Source: Methylovorus glucosotrophus (lineage in GTDB: Bacteria > Pseudomonadota > Gammaproteobacteria > Burkholderiales > Methylophilaceae). Taken from it: 64,000 nt of DNA. The stretch lies in the NCBI RefSeq assembly GCF_009858335.1, contig NZ_VMSE01000001.1, positions 1,302,001 to 1,366,000 of the forward strand, given 5' to 3'. A program made the position numbers and the translations under genes. Of this stretch, positions 18,603-28,433 are shown piece after piece (positions within the stretch are counted from its first letter, which is position 1; each line of letters starts with the position of its first letter). Under the pieces are notes generated by a model, which did no database searches, had not been told where the DNA came from, and saw only the letters and a program-made list of their open reading frames with translations.

Positions 18603-19226
18603 TTGCGTACCAGAGTCAAAATATGCGGCATTACCAGAGAGGAAGATGCCCTCACAGCAGTGCGGCATGGCGCTGATGCGGTTGGACTGGTGTTTGTTGA
18701 GGCTAGCCCCAGACATGTCAGCATTGCCCAGGCACAAGCCGCTATTCGTAGCTTGCCTCCATTTATTGCGGTGGTAGGTTTGTTTGTCGATGCCGAGCCC
18801 TCATTCATTGAACAAGTGCTAAAGGAAGTACGCCTGGATATGTTGCAATTTCACGGCGATGAGTCTCCTGAAGAATGCCAGCGTTATGCTCGGCCTTATA
18901 TGAAGGCAATACGCGTCAGGCCGGACACAAATTTGCTACAATACGCCCTCGATTATCCACGGGCCAGCGCGCTGCTGTTGGACGCCCATGTTGAAGGCGT
19001 AGCGGGTGGAACGGGCCAGCGTTTTGACTGGTCGCTTATTCCCGCAGACTTGCCTATGCCCATTGTGCTGGCAGGTGGGCTGAATGCGGACAATGTGGCA
19101 GAAGCGATAAAACAGGTTCGACCATATGCCGTTGATGTGAGTGGTGGTGTCGAGTCCCAAAAAGGAATTAAGGATGCCGGCAAAATTGCCGCATTCATGC
19201 GAGGAGTTACAGATGCAGCTTTATGA
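18603..19226 (+). CDS. trpF: Phosphoribosylanthranilate isomerase
   Basis: A 207-residue TIM-barrel enzyme of tryptophan synthesis. It starts [16 protein letters not shown], whose cysteine and the aspartate in GLFVDAEP are the catalytic pair, and ends with phosphate-binding segments [11 protein letters not shown] and [10 protein letters not shown]. The only start codon that keeps the conserved KICGIT strand is the TTG at 18603. It overlaps trpB by 14 bp. Confidence 0.94.
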   Translation: MRTRVKICGITREEDALTAVRHGADAVGLVFVEASPRHVSIAQAQAAIRSLPPFIAVVGLFVDAEPSFIEQVLKEVRLDMLQFHGDESPEECQRYARPYMKAIRVRPDTNLLQYALDYPRASALLLDAHVEGVAGGTGQRFDWSLIPADLPMPIVLAGGLNADNVAEAIKQVRPYAVDVSGGVESQKGIKDAGKIAAFMRGVTDAAL

Positions 19227-20415
19227 TATGCCTGACGACAGAGGCCATTTTGGTCCGTACGGCGGGATTTTTGTCGCAGAAACTCTGGTGGAAGCCCTGG
19301 AAGAATTGCGTGTCATGTATGAGCGCTTTCGCCATGACCCTGAATTTCTGGCCGAATTTGCACATGATCTGAAGTATTTTGTAGGCCGTCCAAGCCCTAT
19401 CTACTACGCCAAGCGCTGGTCTGAACGCGTTGGCGGTGCTCGCATTTATCTCAAGCGGGAAGATCTGAACCACACTGGCGCCCATAAGGTGAATAACACC
19501 GTGGGGCAAGCACTCCTGGCAAAACGCATGGGCAAGCCACGCGTAATCGCTGAAACGGGGGCAGGGCAGCATGGCGTTGCGACGGCTACCATTGCAGCTC
19601 GTATGGGGCTGGAGTGTGTCGTGTACATGGGTTCTGAGGATGTGAAGCGCCAGGCTCCCAATGTCTATCGCATGAAGCTGTTGGGCGCGACCGTCGTGCC
19701 GGTGGAAAGTGGTTCAAAAACCCTCAAGGATGCGCTGAATGAAGCCATGCGCGACTGGGTAACCAACATCTCCAACACCTTTTACATTATTGGTACCGTG
19801 GCTGGCCCGCACCCTTATCCCATGATGGTACGGGATTTTCAGGCGGTGATTGGTGTAGAAGCCAAGCAGCAAATGCAGGAAATGATCGGGCGTCAGCCAG
19901 ATGCGGTCGTGGCCTGTGTGGGCGGCGGTTCCAATGCCATGGGTATTTTCTACCCCTATATCAACGAAGAAAATGTGCGCCTGATCGGCGTTGAGGCAGC
20001 GGGCCTGGGTCTGGCAACAGGCAAACACGCCGCGCCACTGACAGCCAATAGCTCAGTCGGCGTATTGCATGGCAACCGTACTTATCTGATGCAGGACGAA
20101 GACGGTCAAATCATCGAAACGCATTCGATCTCTGCTGGCCTGGATTATCCAGGAGTGGGGCCTGAGCATGCATGGCTGAAAGACAGCAAGCGTGCTGAAT
20201 ACGTGGCCATTACCGATGATGAAGCCATGGCGGCTTTCCATAGTCTGTGCCGCACCGAAGGTATTATTCCTGCACTGGAATCCAGCCATGCGTTGGCGTA
20301 TGCAGAAAAGATGGCGGCGACCATGTCTCCCGACCAGGTCATTCTGGTGAACCTCTCCGGTCGTGGCGATAAAGATATCAACACGGTGGCCGGTTTGTCT
20401 GGCATTACCCTTTAA
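19213..20415 (+). CDS. trpB: Tryptophan synthase beta subunit
   Basis: A 400-residue PLP enzyme condensing indole with serine. The PLP lysine is K92 in [10 protein letters not shown], the phosphate loop is [10 protein letters not shown], and it starts with the usual [15 protein letters not shown]. The ATG at 19213 has a GAGGAG ribosome-binding site inside the end of trpF; upstream in-frame codons lie within trpF and are unlikely starts. It works with TrpA encoded 25 bp downstream. Confidence 0.97.
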   Translation: MQLYDMPDDRGHFGPYGGIFVAETLVEALEELRVMYERFRHDPEFLAEFAHDLKYFVGRPSPIYYAKRWSERVGGARIYLKREDLNHTGAHKVNNTVGQALLAKRMGKPRVIAETGAGQHGVATATIAARMGLECVVYMGSEDVKRQAPNVYRMKLLGATVVPVESGSKTLKDALNEAMRDWVTNISNTFYIIGTVAGPHPYPMMVRDFQAVIGVEAKQQMQEMIGRQPDAVVACVGGGSNAMGIFYPYINEENVRLIGVEAAGLGLATGKHAAPLTANSSVGVLHGNRTYLMQDEDGQIIETHSISAGLDYPGVGPEHAWLKDSKRAEYVAITDDEAMAAFHSLCRTEGIIPALESSHALAYAEKMAATMSPDQVILVNLSGRGDKDINTVAGLSGITL

Positions 20416-20440
20416 TCATCCAGTATTTAAGATCCCATTC

Positions 20441-21241
20441 ATGTCTCGCATAAAAACCACGTTCGATCAGCTCAAACAGCAGGGAAAGAAAGCTCTGATC
20501 CCTTACATTACCGCTGGTGACCCTCATCCTGACCAAACCGTAAAGCTGTTACATGCCATGGTGGCAAACGGTGCCGATATGATTGAGCTCGGCGTGCCTT
20601 TTTCAGATCCCATGGCAGATGGTCCCGTTATTCAGCGCGCCAGCGAGCGCGCCTTGGTCCATCACGTTGGCCTCAGCCGCGTGCTCGACATCGTGCGTGA
20701 ATTCCGTCAGCAGGATAATGTGACGCCTATCATACTGATGGGTTACGCTAATCCGGTTGAAGCAATGGGGCAGGAGAAGTTTTCTGACCGAGCCAAAGCC
20801 GCCGGTGTGGATGGTGTACTGACGGTGGATTATCCGCCTGAGGAATGCAAGGAATTCACCGCCCTGTTGCAGGCACGCGGCATTGACCCCATTTTTCTGT
20901 TATCACCGACCACCGAGCCTGCTCGTGTAGAGGTGATTGTGAACCAGGCCAGCGGCTTCGTTTACTATGTCTCCCTCAAGGGGGTGACGGGTGCTAAAAA
21001 CCTCGATATTGAAGAGGTGGCGCAAAAAGTAGCTGAAATTCGAACCCTGACGGATTTGCCTGTAGGCGTAGGTTTTGGTGTGCGTGATGCGGCGACAGCA
21101 ACGGCTGTGGCTGCGATTGGTGATGCTGTGGTGGTGGGCAGCCGTATGGTGCAGGCTGTGGAACAATCCAATGATCAAAATCTCGTTGATAACGTGGCTG
21201 CGCTGATGAAAGAATTGCGCATCGCGGTTGACGCTGCTTAA
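20441..21241 (+). CDS. trpA: Tryptophan synthase alpha subunit
   Basis: A 266-residue TIM-barrel protein that cleaves indole-3-glycerol phosphate and channels indole to TrpB. It shows IPYITAGDPHP, the catalytic glutamate in MIELGVPFSDPMADGP, and the aspartate in GVDGVLTVDYPPEE. The start at 20441 matches the usual N-terminus SRIKTTFDQLK; in-frame codons upstream fall in trpB. Confidence 0.96.
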   Translation: MSRIKTTFDQLKQQGKKALIPYITAGDPHPDQTVKLLHAMVANGADMIELGVPFSDPMADGPVIQRASERALVHHVGLSRVLDIVREFRQQDNVTPIILMGYANPVEAMGQEKFSDRAKAAGVDGVLTVDYPPEECKEFTALLQARGIDPIFLLSPTTEPARVEVIVNQASGFVYYVSLKGVTGAKNLDIEEVAQKVAEIRTLTDLPVGVGFGVRDAATATAVAAIGDAVVVGSRMVQAVEQSNDQNLVDNVAALMKELRIAVDAA

Positions 21242-21253
21242 AAAGGACATGCC

Positions 21254-22120
21254 ATGAGCTGGTTACAAAAACTACTTCCTCCCAAGATCAATCGCCCGAC
21301 GGGCATTAATAAAAAAACCGTACCAGAAGGTCTCTGGAGCAAATGCCCTTCGTGTGAATCCGTGCTGTATCGGACGGATCTCGAAAAGAATGCTGAAGTT
21401 TGTCCCAAGTGCGGCTATCACAACCGTATTTCAGCGCGTGCCCGTTTGGCCATGCTGCTGGACGAGGAGGGGCGCTCCGAAATCGGCGCCGAAGTGCAGC
21501 CTGTAGACCCGCTGAAGTTCAAGGATAGCAAACGCTATGCTGACCGCATCAAGTCATCCCAGGCAGATGTGGGTGAAACCGATTCCCTGATCGTGTTGCA
21601 AGGCAGCATCAAGGCTGTTCCTGTGGTAGCCGCTGCGTTTGAGTTCAAGTTCATGGGTGGTTCCATGGGTTCGGTGGTGGGTGAGCGCTTTGTGCGCGGC
21701 GTCAACGCTGCCATTGAGCGTCGCTCGGCGTTCGTATGCATTTCCGCCAGTGGCGGCGCCCGTATGCAAGAAGGCCTGTTTTCACTGATGCAAATGGCGA
21801 AAACCAGCGCTGCCTTAACTGCGCTTGGCCGCGCCGGTTTGCCTTATATTTCAGTGTTGACGGATCCAACCATGGGTGGCGTTTCTGCCAGTTTTGCCAT
21901 GCTGGGCGATGTGATTGTGGCCGAACCGCAGGCGCTGATTGGCTTTGCCGGTCCACGCGTGATCGAACAAACCGTTCGCGAAACCCTGCCTGAAGGTTTC
22001 CAGCGGGCGGAATTCCTGCTGGAACATGGCGCGGTGGATATCATTGTTGACCGCCGTGAAATGCGTGACAAGCTGGCCAACCTGATCAGTAGCATGACCA
22101 AATTACCTGCTGTTGCCTGA
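21254..22120 (+). CDS. accD: Acetyl-CoA carboxylase carboxyltransferase beta subunit
   Basis: A 288-residue subunit of the carboxyltransferase making malonyl-CoA. It carries the N-terminal four-cysteine zinc ribbon (CPSCESVLY ... CPKCGYHN, about residues 35-60) and the crotonase-like core with [11 protein letters not shown] and [13 protein letters not shown]. Length is normal. The trpFBA-accD-folC order is common in beta- and gammaproteobacteria. Confidence 0.97.
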   Translation: MSWLQKLLPPKINRPTGINKKTVPEGLWSKCPSCESVLYRTDLEKNAEVCPKCGYHNRISARARLAMLLDEEGRSEIGAEVQPVDPLKFKDSKRYADRIKSSQADVGETDSLIVLQGSIKAVPVVAAAFEFKFMGGSMGSVVGERFVRGVNAAIERRSAFVCISASGGARMQEGLFSLMQMAKTSAALTALGRAGLPYISVLTDPTMGGVSASFAMLGDVIVAEPQALIGFAGPRVIEQTVRETLPEGFQRAEFLLEHGAVDIIVDRREMRDKLANLISSMTKLPAVA

Positions 22121-22132
22121 TTCCATCGTATT

Positions 22133-23425
22133 GTGACTGATCTTTCAACGCCGCCTGACTCGTTGCAGGGCTGGCTGCAATACATTGAAGCGTTACATCC
22201 CAAGTCCATTGCCATGGGCCTGGAGCGTGTGCAGGCGGTGAGGCAGCGCCTTGATCTGCCCCTTGATTTCGTGGTCATTACTGTCGCCGGCACCAATGGC
22301 AAAGGATCCACCTGCGCCATGCTGGAGCAGGTCTATCTGCAGGCAGGCTATCGCGTAGGCTGTTATACATCCCCCCACATTCTGCGGTACAACGAGCGGG
22401 TTCGCATCATGGGCCGTGAGGCTGCGGATGCGGATCTTTGTGCTGCATTTGCCCGCGTTGAAGAGGCTCGTGGCGACACGGCATTGACGTACTTCGAGTT
22501 TGGTACCCTGGCCGCCTTGTGCTGTTTTTGTCAGCATGCACTGGATGTCGTGATTCTTGAAGTTGGTCTGGGCGGACGGCTTGATGCCGTGAATGTTGTC
22601 GATGCCGATGTTGCCATCGTTACCAGTATTGATCTGGATCATATGGATTATCTCGGCGATAACCGGGAAAGCATCGGTTTCGAGAAAGCTGGCGTCTATC
22701 GTGCTGGCCGTGCCGCCATTTGTGCAGATGCATCTCCGCCAGCAACCTTGCTGAAACACGCCGAGACCATCCAGGCTGAACTGCTCTGTATTCATCGTGA
22801 TTTTCACTACCAGGTGCAATCTGGGCGCTGGCATTACCAGTGGGCGGATTTCACCTTGCATGACTTGCCTTTGCCAGCATTGGCAGGGGATTTTCAGCTT
22901 TCCAATGCTTCCGCTGTATTGACGGCGATTCAATCGCTGCATGACAAACTGCCGGTGAATGCTGAGGCAATTCACGCCGGCTTGCAGCATGTGAATCTCG
23001 CTGGGCGCTTTGACGTGCGACAGTCTGCACCCAGTGTCATTCTCGATGTGGCGCATAACCCTCATGCGGCTACTGCGCTGGCCTCCAACCTGAATGCACA
23101 GGCGAATGCCGGTCGAACCCTGGCGGTTTTTGCCATGCTGGCGGATAAGGATATCCCCGGTGTAGTAGCGGCCGTACACGCCACGGTGCATGCCTGGTAT
23201 CTGGCAGATATTCCTCAGATTCGGGGTGCCAAAGCCATTCAACTGCAAGAAGCCGTGACCGAAATTGACCCCGACGTTCCTGTGCATGTATACCGAACGG
23301 TGGCAGAAGCCTACAGGCAAGCCTGTATAGATGCAGGCGAAAATGATAGAATTATTGTATTCGGATCATTTTTCACCGTGGCTGATGTCATGCAGCTTTT
23401 ACCCGCGTCACCTGATAACCACTAG
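22133..23425 (+). CDS. folC: Bifunctional folylpolyglutamate/dihydrofolate synthase
   Basis: A 430-residue Mur-ligase-type enzyme adding glutamate to dihydropteroate and folates. The P-loop is GTNGKGSTCAML (about residues 49-60), followed by YTSPHILRYNERVRI and the EVGLGGRLDAVN magnesium/omega-loop region. It uses a GTG start 12 bp after accD. Normal length. Confidence 0.93.
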   Translation: MTDLSTPPDSLQGWLQYIEALHPKSIAMGLERVQAVRQRLDLPLDFVVITVAGTNGKGSTCAMLEQVYLQAGYRVGCYTSPHILRYNERVRIMGREAADADLCAAFARVEEARGDTALTYFEFGTLAALCCFCQHALDVVILEVGLGGRLDAVNVVDADVAIVTSIDLDHMDYLGDNRESIGFEKAGVYRAGRAAICADASPPATLLKHAETIQAELLCIHRDFHYQVQSGRWHYQWADFTLHDLPLPALAGDFQLSNASAVLTAIQSLHDKLPVNAEAIHAGLQHVNLAGRFDVRQSAPSVILDVAHNPHAATALASNLNAQANAGRTLAVFAMLADKDIPGVVAAVHATVHAWYLADIPQIRGAKAIQLQEAVTEIDPDVPVHVYRTVAEAYRQACIDAGENDRIIVFGSFFTVADVMQLLPASPDNH

Positions 23426-23437
23426 GATGTTTTACCC

Positions 23438-24181
23438 ATGGCCTCTGATAATTTGAACGAGCAGGAAATTCAATTCAAGAAGCGTGCTCGTAGACGGCTG
23501 GTTGGTGCAGTTGCGCTCGTATTGCTGATGGTAACGGTCTTGCCCATGCTGCTTGATGATCGTGCCAGCAAGGCTCCACAACAAGAAATTGCCATTTCCA
23601 TTCCTAGCCAGGATAGCGAATTTAACTCCAAGATTGTTCCGGTCAAGCCCGAAGCCACGGCGACTACCGAGCAATCCGGCTCTGCCATTCCAGAAGATCA
23701 ACCCGTTACTGAACCTGAATCAACGGGCGAAATTGCACCGCTGTCCCCACCTATTGAGTCGCGTGCCGAGCCTGTTGCCCCAGCCAAGCCTGCAGCAGCC
23801 AAGCCTGCGGCTACTCCATCTCCTGTTAAAACAGCGCCTTCGACTGCAGTGGCAAAACCTTCCGAAGCCGTCAAACCTGCTGAAACCAAGCCTGCAGAAA
23901 GCAAACCCGTTGCCGCAGAGGTTGCGAGAAAAGATTCCTCTGAAAAAGTCGCAGGCTTTCTGGTGCAAGTCGGTGTGTTCTCCGATCCCGATAACGTGAA
24001 GCAGCTGCAACAGAAGCTGGCAGGCCTGGGCATTAAATCCAATACTGAAAAGCTGGATACCCCTAAAGGCCCTAAAATCCGGTTGCGCAGCCAGCTATAT
24101 TCCACTCGTCCACAAGCCGAGCAGGCGCTGGACAAGATCAAGGGTGCAGGGTTGACCGGCATGGTGGTCACCAGCAAGTGA
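23438..24181 (+). CDS. SPOR-domain protein (DedD-like)
   Basis: A 247-residue bitopic membrane protein: a short basic cytoplasmic head (KKRARRRLV), one membrane span (about 22-40), a long periplasmic linker rich in Pro, Ala, Lys and Glu with repeated KPAETKPAES-like units, and a C-terminal SPOR domain (about 166-245, starting GFLVQVGVFSDPDNVKQLQ). SPOR domains bind denuded septal peptidoglycan, so a role at the division site is likely. Its place between folC and cvpA is that of dedD in E. coli. Confidence 0.87.
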   Translation: MASDNLNEQEIQFKKRARRRLVGAVALVLLMVTVLPMLLDDRASKAPQQEIAISIPSQDSEFNSKIVPVKPEATATTEQSGSAIPEDQPVTEPESTGEIAPLSPPIESRAEPVAPAKPAAAKPAATPSPVKTAPSTAVAKPSEAVKPAETKPAESKPVAAEVARKDSSEKVAGFLVQVGVFSDPDNVKQLQQKLAGLGIKSNTEKLDTPKGPKIRLRSQLYSTRPQAEQALDKIKGAGLTGMVVTSK

Positions 24182-24194
24182 GGGGTTATCCCTT

Positions 24195-24686
24195 ATGACA
24201 GTATTTGACTATGCCGTGCTCGGCATACTGGGGCTTTCGGTATTATTGAGCGTCATGCGCGGTTTTGTACGGGAAGTTCTGGCCCTGGCTGGTTGGGTAG
24301 CTGCTTTTTTCGTTGCCAAGCTTTACACCATGGAGCTGGCACCCTTATTACCTGAGGCAATTCCGTCAGAGGCCTTGCGTTTTCTGGCAGCGTTCCTCAT
24401 ATTGTTTTTAGCTACCTTGCTGTTATGCAGCCTGCTGGCTATTGTGCTGGGGCAATTATTCAAGACAGTCGGCCTCGGGTGGCTGGATCGCGCACTTGGC
24501 GCGGTATTTGGTTTGTTACGTGGTGTGCTGATATTGCTCGTGCTGGTTTTTCTGGCCGGCCTGACCAGCGTGCCCAAGGATGAAAGGTGGCGCAATGCGA
24601 TGTTCAGTGCGCCATTGGAAGCCATGGTGGTCAGCTTGTTGCCATGGCTTCCGCAAGATATTACTAAGCATGTCAAGTACGATTGA
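24195..24686 (+). CDS. cvpA: CvpA-family membrane protein
   Basis: A 163-residue protein with four hydrophobic spans (about 5-25, 28-48, 65-88 and 102-122). The N-terminal VFDYAVLGILGLSVLLSVMRG and the GLGWLDRALGAVFGLLRG segment are typical of CvpA, named for colicin V production in E. coli and implicated in envelope homeostasis. It lies directly upstream of purF, the standard gene order. Confidence 0.9.
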   Translation: MTVFDYAVLGILGLSVLLSVMRGFVREVLALAGWVAAFFVAKLYTMELAPLLPEAIPSEALRFLAAFLILFLATLLLCSLLAIVLGQLFKTVGLGWLDRALGAVFGLLRGVLILLVLVFLAGLTSVPKDERWRNAMFSAPLEAMVVSLLPWLPQDITKHVKYD

Positions 24687-24756
24687 AGAACCATTTGCGG
24701 TATACACAGTCGTACGCGCTTCATCGGAATTCTCGTTTTTTTAAGGTGCTCACTCC

Positions 24757-26295
24757 ATGTGTGGAATCATAGGCGTTGTCGGTAAAAACCCGGTCAATCA
24801 GTTGCTTTACGACGGATTGCTGGTTCTGCAACACCGCGGGCAGGATGCGGCGGGTATTGTCACTTGCGATGGCAATACGTTCTACATGCACAAGAATAAC
24901 GGCCTGGTGCAGGATGTTTTCCAGACGCGCCACATGCGCAGCCTGCAAGGCAATGCCGGTATCGCCCATGTGCGCTACCCCACGGCGGGTTCTTCATCAG
25001 CCGCCGAAGCCCAGCCTTTCTATGTGAACTCTCCTTTTGGCATCGTGCTGGGTCACAACGGTAACCTGACCAACTCCACGCAGCTGAAGGAAGAAATGTT
25101 CCGTCAGGATCTGCGCCACATCAACACGAGTTCCGATTCCGAAGTGCTGCTGAACGTGCTCGCTCATGAAATTGAGCACACCGCGCATAGCGCAGTGCTG
25201 AACAGTGACATGATCTTTGAAGCGGTCGCTGGCGTGCACAAGCGTTGCCTAGGTGCGTATGCCGTCGTGGCAATGGTGGCCAACTTTGGCCTGCTGGCTT
25301 TCCGTGATCCCAATGGGATTCGGCCTCTGGTCATCGGCAAGTCCGAAACAGAGAAGGGCGTTGAATACATCGTCGCTTCTGAAAGTGTGGCGCTGGATGT
25401 GCTGGGTTTCAAACTGGTACGCGATGTTGAGCCGGGCGAGGCTATTTTCATTGATATGGATGGCAATTTCTTCTCCCGCCAATGTGCTGAAAAGCCCAAA
25501 CTCTCCCCTTGTATTTTTGAATATGTGTATCTGGCACGTCCTGACTCTGTTATCGACAAGGTATCTGTCTACCAGACTCGTCTGCATATGGGCGTTAGCC
25601 TTGCCAAGAAAATCGCCAAGGAGTGGGGTGATCTGCATATTGACGTGGTAATTCCTATCCCCGATACCAGTCGGCCCAGTGCCCTGCAATTGGCGAATGC
25701 CTTGAATCTCACCTACAGAGAAGGCTTTATCAAGAATCGCTATATTGGCCGTACCTTTATCATGCCAGGTCAGGCATTGCGCAAAAAATCCGTACGCCAG
25801 AAGCTGAATCCGATCGGCATGGAGTTCAAGGGCAAGAATGTATTGCTTGTGGATGACTCCATTGTGCGTGGCACCACCTCCAAGCAGATCGTGCAGATGG
25901 CCCGCGATGCAGGTGCCAATAAAGTGTATTTTGCCTCTGCTGCACCACCTGTACGTTTCCCTAACGTCTATGGCATTGATATGCCGACCCGCGATGAATT
26001 GCTAGCCACTGGCCGTACCGATCAGCAGATCTGCGAAGAAATTGGTGCGGATGCCTTGATTTATCAGGATCTGGATGCGCTGATTGAAGCCGTCCAATTA
26101 AGCAATCCGGACATCAAGATGTTTGATTGCTCCTGTTTTGATGGGAATTATGTCACTGGCGATATCGACGAAACGTACCTCAATAACGTTGAAAGTGCGC
26201 GTGGCGATAAGCTGGGTCACAAGAAGCCTGCTAACTCCAGCACCCAGTTGGACCTCAATCTGGTGACTATCAAGGAATACGAGGAAGCTGTATAG
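24757..26295 (+). CDS. purF: Amidophosphoribosyltransferase
   Basis: A 512-residue enzyme catalysing the first step of purine synthesis (PRPP + glutamine to phosphoribosylamine). The class II glutaminase nucleophile is Cys2 directly after the initiator Met (CGIIGVVG), so no propeptide is present. The PRPP-binding loop is [13 protein letters not shown] in the C-terminal half. Length matches the E. coli-type enzyme. An AAGGTG ribosome-binding sequence precedes the ATG. Confidence 0.97.
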   Translation: MCGIIGVVGKNPVNQLLYDGLLVLQHRGQDAAGIVTCDGNTFYMHKNNGLVQDVFQTRHMRSLQGNAGIAHVRYPTAGSSSAAEAQPFYVNSPFGIVLGHNGNLTNSTQLKEEMFRQDLRHINTSSDSEVLLNVLAHEIEHTAHSAVLNSDMIFEAVAGVHKRCLGAYAVVAMVANFGLLAFRDPNGIRPLVIGKSETEKGVEYIVASESVALDVLGFKLVRDVEPGEAIFIDMDGNFFSRQCAEKPKLSPCIFEYVYLARPDSVIDKVSVYQTRLHMGVSLAKKIAKEWGDLHIDVVIPIPDTSRPSALQLANALNLTYREGFIKNRYIGRTFIMPGQALRKKSVRQKLNPIGMEFKGKNVLLVDDSIVRGTTSKQIVQMARDAGANKVYFASAAPPVRFPNVYGIDMPTRDELLATGRTDQQICEEIGADALIYQDLDALIEAVQLSNPDIKMFDCSCFDGNYVTGDIDETYLNNVESARGDKLGHKKPANSSTQLDLNLVTIKEYEEAV

Positions 26296-26353
26296 ACATG
26301 AACCTGACAGCGGTGTTGGCCTTGACCACTACCGCTTGCAGGCATATCATGAA

Positions 26354-26420
26354 CTTGCGCCGATTTGAGCTTAATTCATTTAACTCAGCTTGCGGGCGCC
26401 TTATAAATTCAGCTAAAGCG
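26354..26420 (+). promoter_or_regulatory. SAM-II-type riboswitch aptamer upstream of metZ
   Basis: The leader of metZ contains, in order, the elements of a SAM-II (SAM_alpha) aptamer as I recall its consensus: a P1 stem (GCGCC 26357-26361 with GGCGC 26395-26399), the segment GATTTG directly after the 5' arm, CTTGC just before the 3' arm, then TTATAAA and GCTAAAG in the 3' tail that would form the pseudoknot. The P1 loop holds an extra hairpin (TGAG-C-TTAA / TTAACTCA). SAM-II elements are known in front of metA, metX and metZ, mainly in alphaproteobacteria, where SAM binding lowers expression. The pseudoknot pairing itself is the least clear part. Confidence 0.82.
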
Positions 26421-26427
26421 AGTGCAT

Positions 26428-26463
26428 AAACCCGTTTTAGCGCCAGCTATCACGGGTTTTTTT
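26428..26463 (+). terminator. Riboswitch-controlled terminator before metZ
   Basis: Arms AAACCCG (26428-26434) and CGGGTTT (26453-26459) form a 7-bp hairpin followed by four more T. An alternative helix pairs GCTAAAGCG of the aptamer tail (26412-26420) with CGTTTTAGC (26433-26441), nine pairs including one G-T. It overlaps the terminator's 5' arm, so the two folds exclude each other. With SAM bound the tail is held in the aptamer and the terminator can form. This is inferred from sequence. Confidence 0.85.
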
Positions 26464-26506
26464 ATGCTCGGCGCTGGTTTGTTCTTGGCGTAGAAAGGAA
26501 ATAACA

Positions 26507-27676
26507 ATGACACAAGATTGGCATGCAGAAACCTTGGGGGTGCGTGCAGGCAGCGAGCACACGGAATTTGGTGAGAACTCCGAGGCTATATTTCTTACTT
26601 CCAGCTTTGTTTTTGAAAATGCAGCCCAGGCGGCTGCACGCTTTGGTGGGCAAGAGCCAGGCAATATCTATTCGCGGTTTACCAACCCCACCGTCACCAT
26701 GTTTCAGAACAAGCTGGCAGCGCTGGAAGGCGCGGAGTTATGCGTAGCTACCTCGTCTGGCATGGCCGCTATTCTGGCAACCGTGATGGGCTTATGCTCG
26801 GCGGGCGATCATGTCGTAGCATCGCGCAGCATTTTTGGTACTTCGGTGCAATTGTTCAGCAATATCCTCAAACGCTGGGGGCTGGAGACTACCTTCGTTT
26901 CGCTGACCGAGCCGGATGAATGGCGTGCTGCCGTCAAGCCAAACACCAAATTGTTTTTTGTGGAAACGCCGTCTAACCCACTGACGGAAGTGTGCGACAT
27001 TACTCTGCTGGCCGGGATCGCCCATGAAGCCGGAGCCTTGCTGGCCGTGGACAATTGTTTCTGCACGCCTGCCTTGCAGAAGCCTTTGGCGCTTGGGGCT
27101 GATATCGTGATTCACTCTGCTACCAAATACATAGACGGGCAGGGGCGTTGCTTGGGCGGTGCTGTGTTGGGGCGCCGTGATGTGCTGGAGCCGGTATATG
27201 GCTTCCTGCGTACCGCCGGTCCGACCATGAGTGCATTTAATGCCTGGGTATTTCTGAAAGGCCTGGAGACGCTGCATGTGCGCATGGCCGCCCACGTGCA
27301 AAATGCCCTGGCCCTCGCCACCTGGCTGGAGCAGCAACCGGCGGTTGCCCGGGTGTACTACCCTGGTCTGCCGTCGCATCCGCAGCATGCGCTGGCCATG
27401 CGCCAGCAAAGCGGTGGTGGTGCTATCGTGTCATTTGAACTCAAAGGTGGCAAGGATGCCGCCTGGGGCTTGATTGATGCTACCCGCCTAATTTCCATTA
27501 CGGCCAACCTGGGGGATGCAAAAAGCACGATTACGCATCCTGCGACCACGACACACAGTCGCGTGAGTCCGGAAGCGCGCGCTGCCGCAGGCATTGGCGA
27601 TGGACTGGTACGCATTGCCGTAGGTCTGGAACACATTGAGGACTTGAAGGCAGATCTTCTATTGCTAACGCGCTAG
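26507..27676 (+). CDS. metZ: O-succinylhomoserine sulfhydrylase
   Basis: A 389-residue PLP enzyme of the Cys/Met metabolism family that makes homocysteine directly from an activated homoserine and sulfide. The PLP lysine is K207 in HSATKYIDGQG; N-terminal YSRFTNPTVTMF and C-terminal THSRVSPEARAAAGI segments fit the MetZ branch. The protein starts MTQDWHAETLGVRAG, with an AAAGGAAA ribosome-binding site. Control by the SAM-responsive leader fits a methionine gene. It would draw sulfide from the cys operon located about 20 kb downstream. Confidence 0.93.
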   Translation: MTQDWHAETLGVRAGSEHTEFGENSEAIFLTSSFVFENAAQAAARFGGQEPGNIYSRFTNPTVTMFQNKLAALEGAELCVATSSGMAAILATVMGLCSAGDHVVASRSIFGTSVQLFSNILKRWGLETTFVSLTEPDEWRAAVKPNTKLFFVETPSNPLTEVCDITLLAGIAHEAGALLAVDNCFCTPALQKPLALGADIVIHSATKYIDGQGRCLGGAVLGRRDVLEPVYGFLRTAGPTMSAFNAWVFLKGLETLHVRMAAHVQNALALATWLEQQPAVARVYYPGLPSHPQHALAMRQQSGGGAIVSFELKGGKDAAWGLIDATRLISITANLGDAKSTITHPATTTHSRVSPEARAAAGIGDGLVRIAVGLEHIEDLKADLLLLTR

Positions 27677-27782
27677 TCGGCGTGAATATTGGCAGATAGC
27701 CATATTGGCCCAGCACTTTTTTAATTGCCGTTAGTCACACAGTCGTAGGTTGGTATCCAATAACAATATGGGAGTCATTAGC

Positions 27783-28067
27783 ATGAGTTTGAAAGACGAA
27801 TATTTGGAAAAGCTGAAGCTGCAACTGGATGAGTGGTCAGCCGATATTGATGTGCTGGAAGCTAAGGCCCGCAAGGCTGAAGCGGAATTGCGGATCAAAT
27901 ATGAGCAGCAGATCGAGGCCTTGAAGGCAAAGCGTGAGGAAGCCAAGATCCGCGTTGGCGAGGTCAAGGAGTCCGCAGGCGAAGCTTGGCAGGAGCTGAA
28001 GAAGGGTGGCGATGCGGCATGGGAAAACATACGCAAAGCCTTTGAAGAAGCGCGCAAGAAGTTTTGA
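27783..28067 (+). CDS. Small coiled-coil protein
   Basis: A 94-residue, highly charged protein predicted to be almost entirely helical: long runs of Lys/Glu/Ala with heptad-like hydrophobic spacing (KLKLQLDEWSADIDVLEAKARK) and a distinct C-terminal part WQELKKGGDAAWENIRKAF. No cysteine, signal peptide or membrane span. The start at 27783 is chosen because the upstream in-frame codons lack a ribosome-binding site, while GGGAGTCATTAGC precedes this ATG. It is followed 40 bp later by the DUF3185-type membrane protein. Function unknown. Confidence 0.75.
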   Translation: MSLKDEYLEKLKLQLDEWSADIDVLEAKARKAEAELRIKYEQQIEALKAKREEAKIRVGEVKESAGEAWQELKKGGDAAWENIRKAFEEARKKF

Positions 28068-28107
28068 GGCAAGTCATTCCACGTTTAACTAGAAGAAAGG
28101 AATCCAC

Positions 28108-28329
28108 ATGAAATCCTCTGTCGTAGTTGGTCTGATATTGATTGCCTTGGGTGTAGCGGCGCTGGTGTATAAAAACATCAGCTACTCGTCCGAGGAGACC
28201 GTGATGCAGATTGGCCCCGTGAAGGCCACGGCTGAAACTGAAAAGAATATCCCCATCCCGAATGTGCTGGGTATTGTGGCGATAGTGGCTGGCGTCGTGG
28301 TGATTGCGGTAGGTGGTCGCGGCAAATAA
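28108..28329 (+). CDS. DUF3185-type small membrane protein
   Basis: A 73-residue protein with two hydrophobic spans (about 5-22 and 51-68) and a polar loop between them (SSEETVMQIGPVKATAETEK). The VGLILIALGVAALVYKNISYSS opening and the closing IVAGVVVIAVGGR resemble the DUF3185 family. An AGAAAGGAATCC ribosome-binding site precedes the ATG. It is the last gene before a strong bidirectional terminator. Function unknown. Confidence 0.78.
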   Translation: MKSSVVVGLILIALGVAALVYKNISYSSEETVMQIGPVKATAETEKNIPIPNVLGIVAIVAGVVVIAVGGRGK

Positions 28330-28358
28330 GCTGCAGGGTTCTGTATCTTCAGGATGTG

Positions 28359-28394
28359 AAAAGCAAAAAGGGGCGGTTGCCCCTTTTTGCTTTT
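28359..28394. terminator. Bidirectional rho-independent terminator
   Basis: A 16-bp perfect hairpin (AAAAGCAAAAAGGGGC, loop GGTT, GCCCCTTTTTGCTTTT) lies between the convergent DUF3185-type and peroxiredoxin genes. T-rich ends on both strands let it serve both. Confidence 0.93.
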
Positions 28395-28433
28395 ATGGCG
28401 GGCAGAGTATCTGCCCGATAGTGTTGCCGTGCT

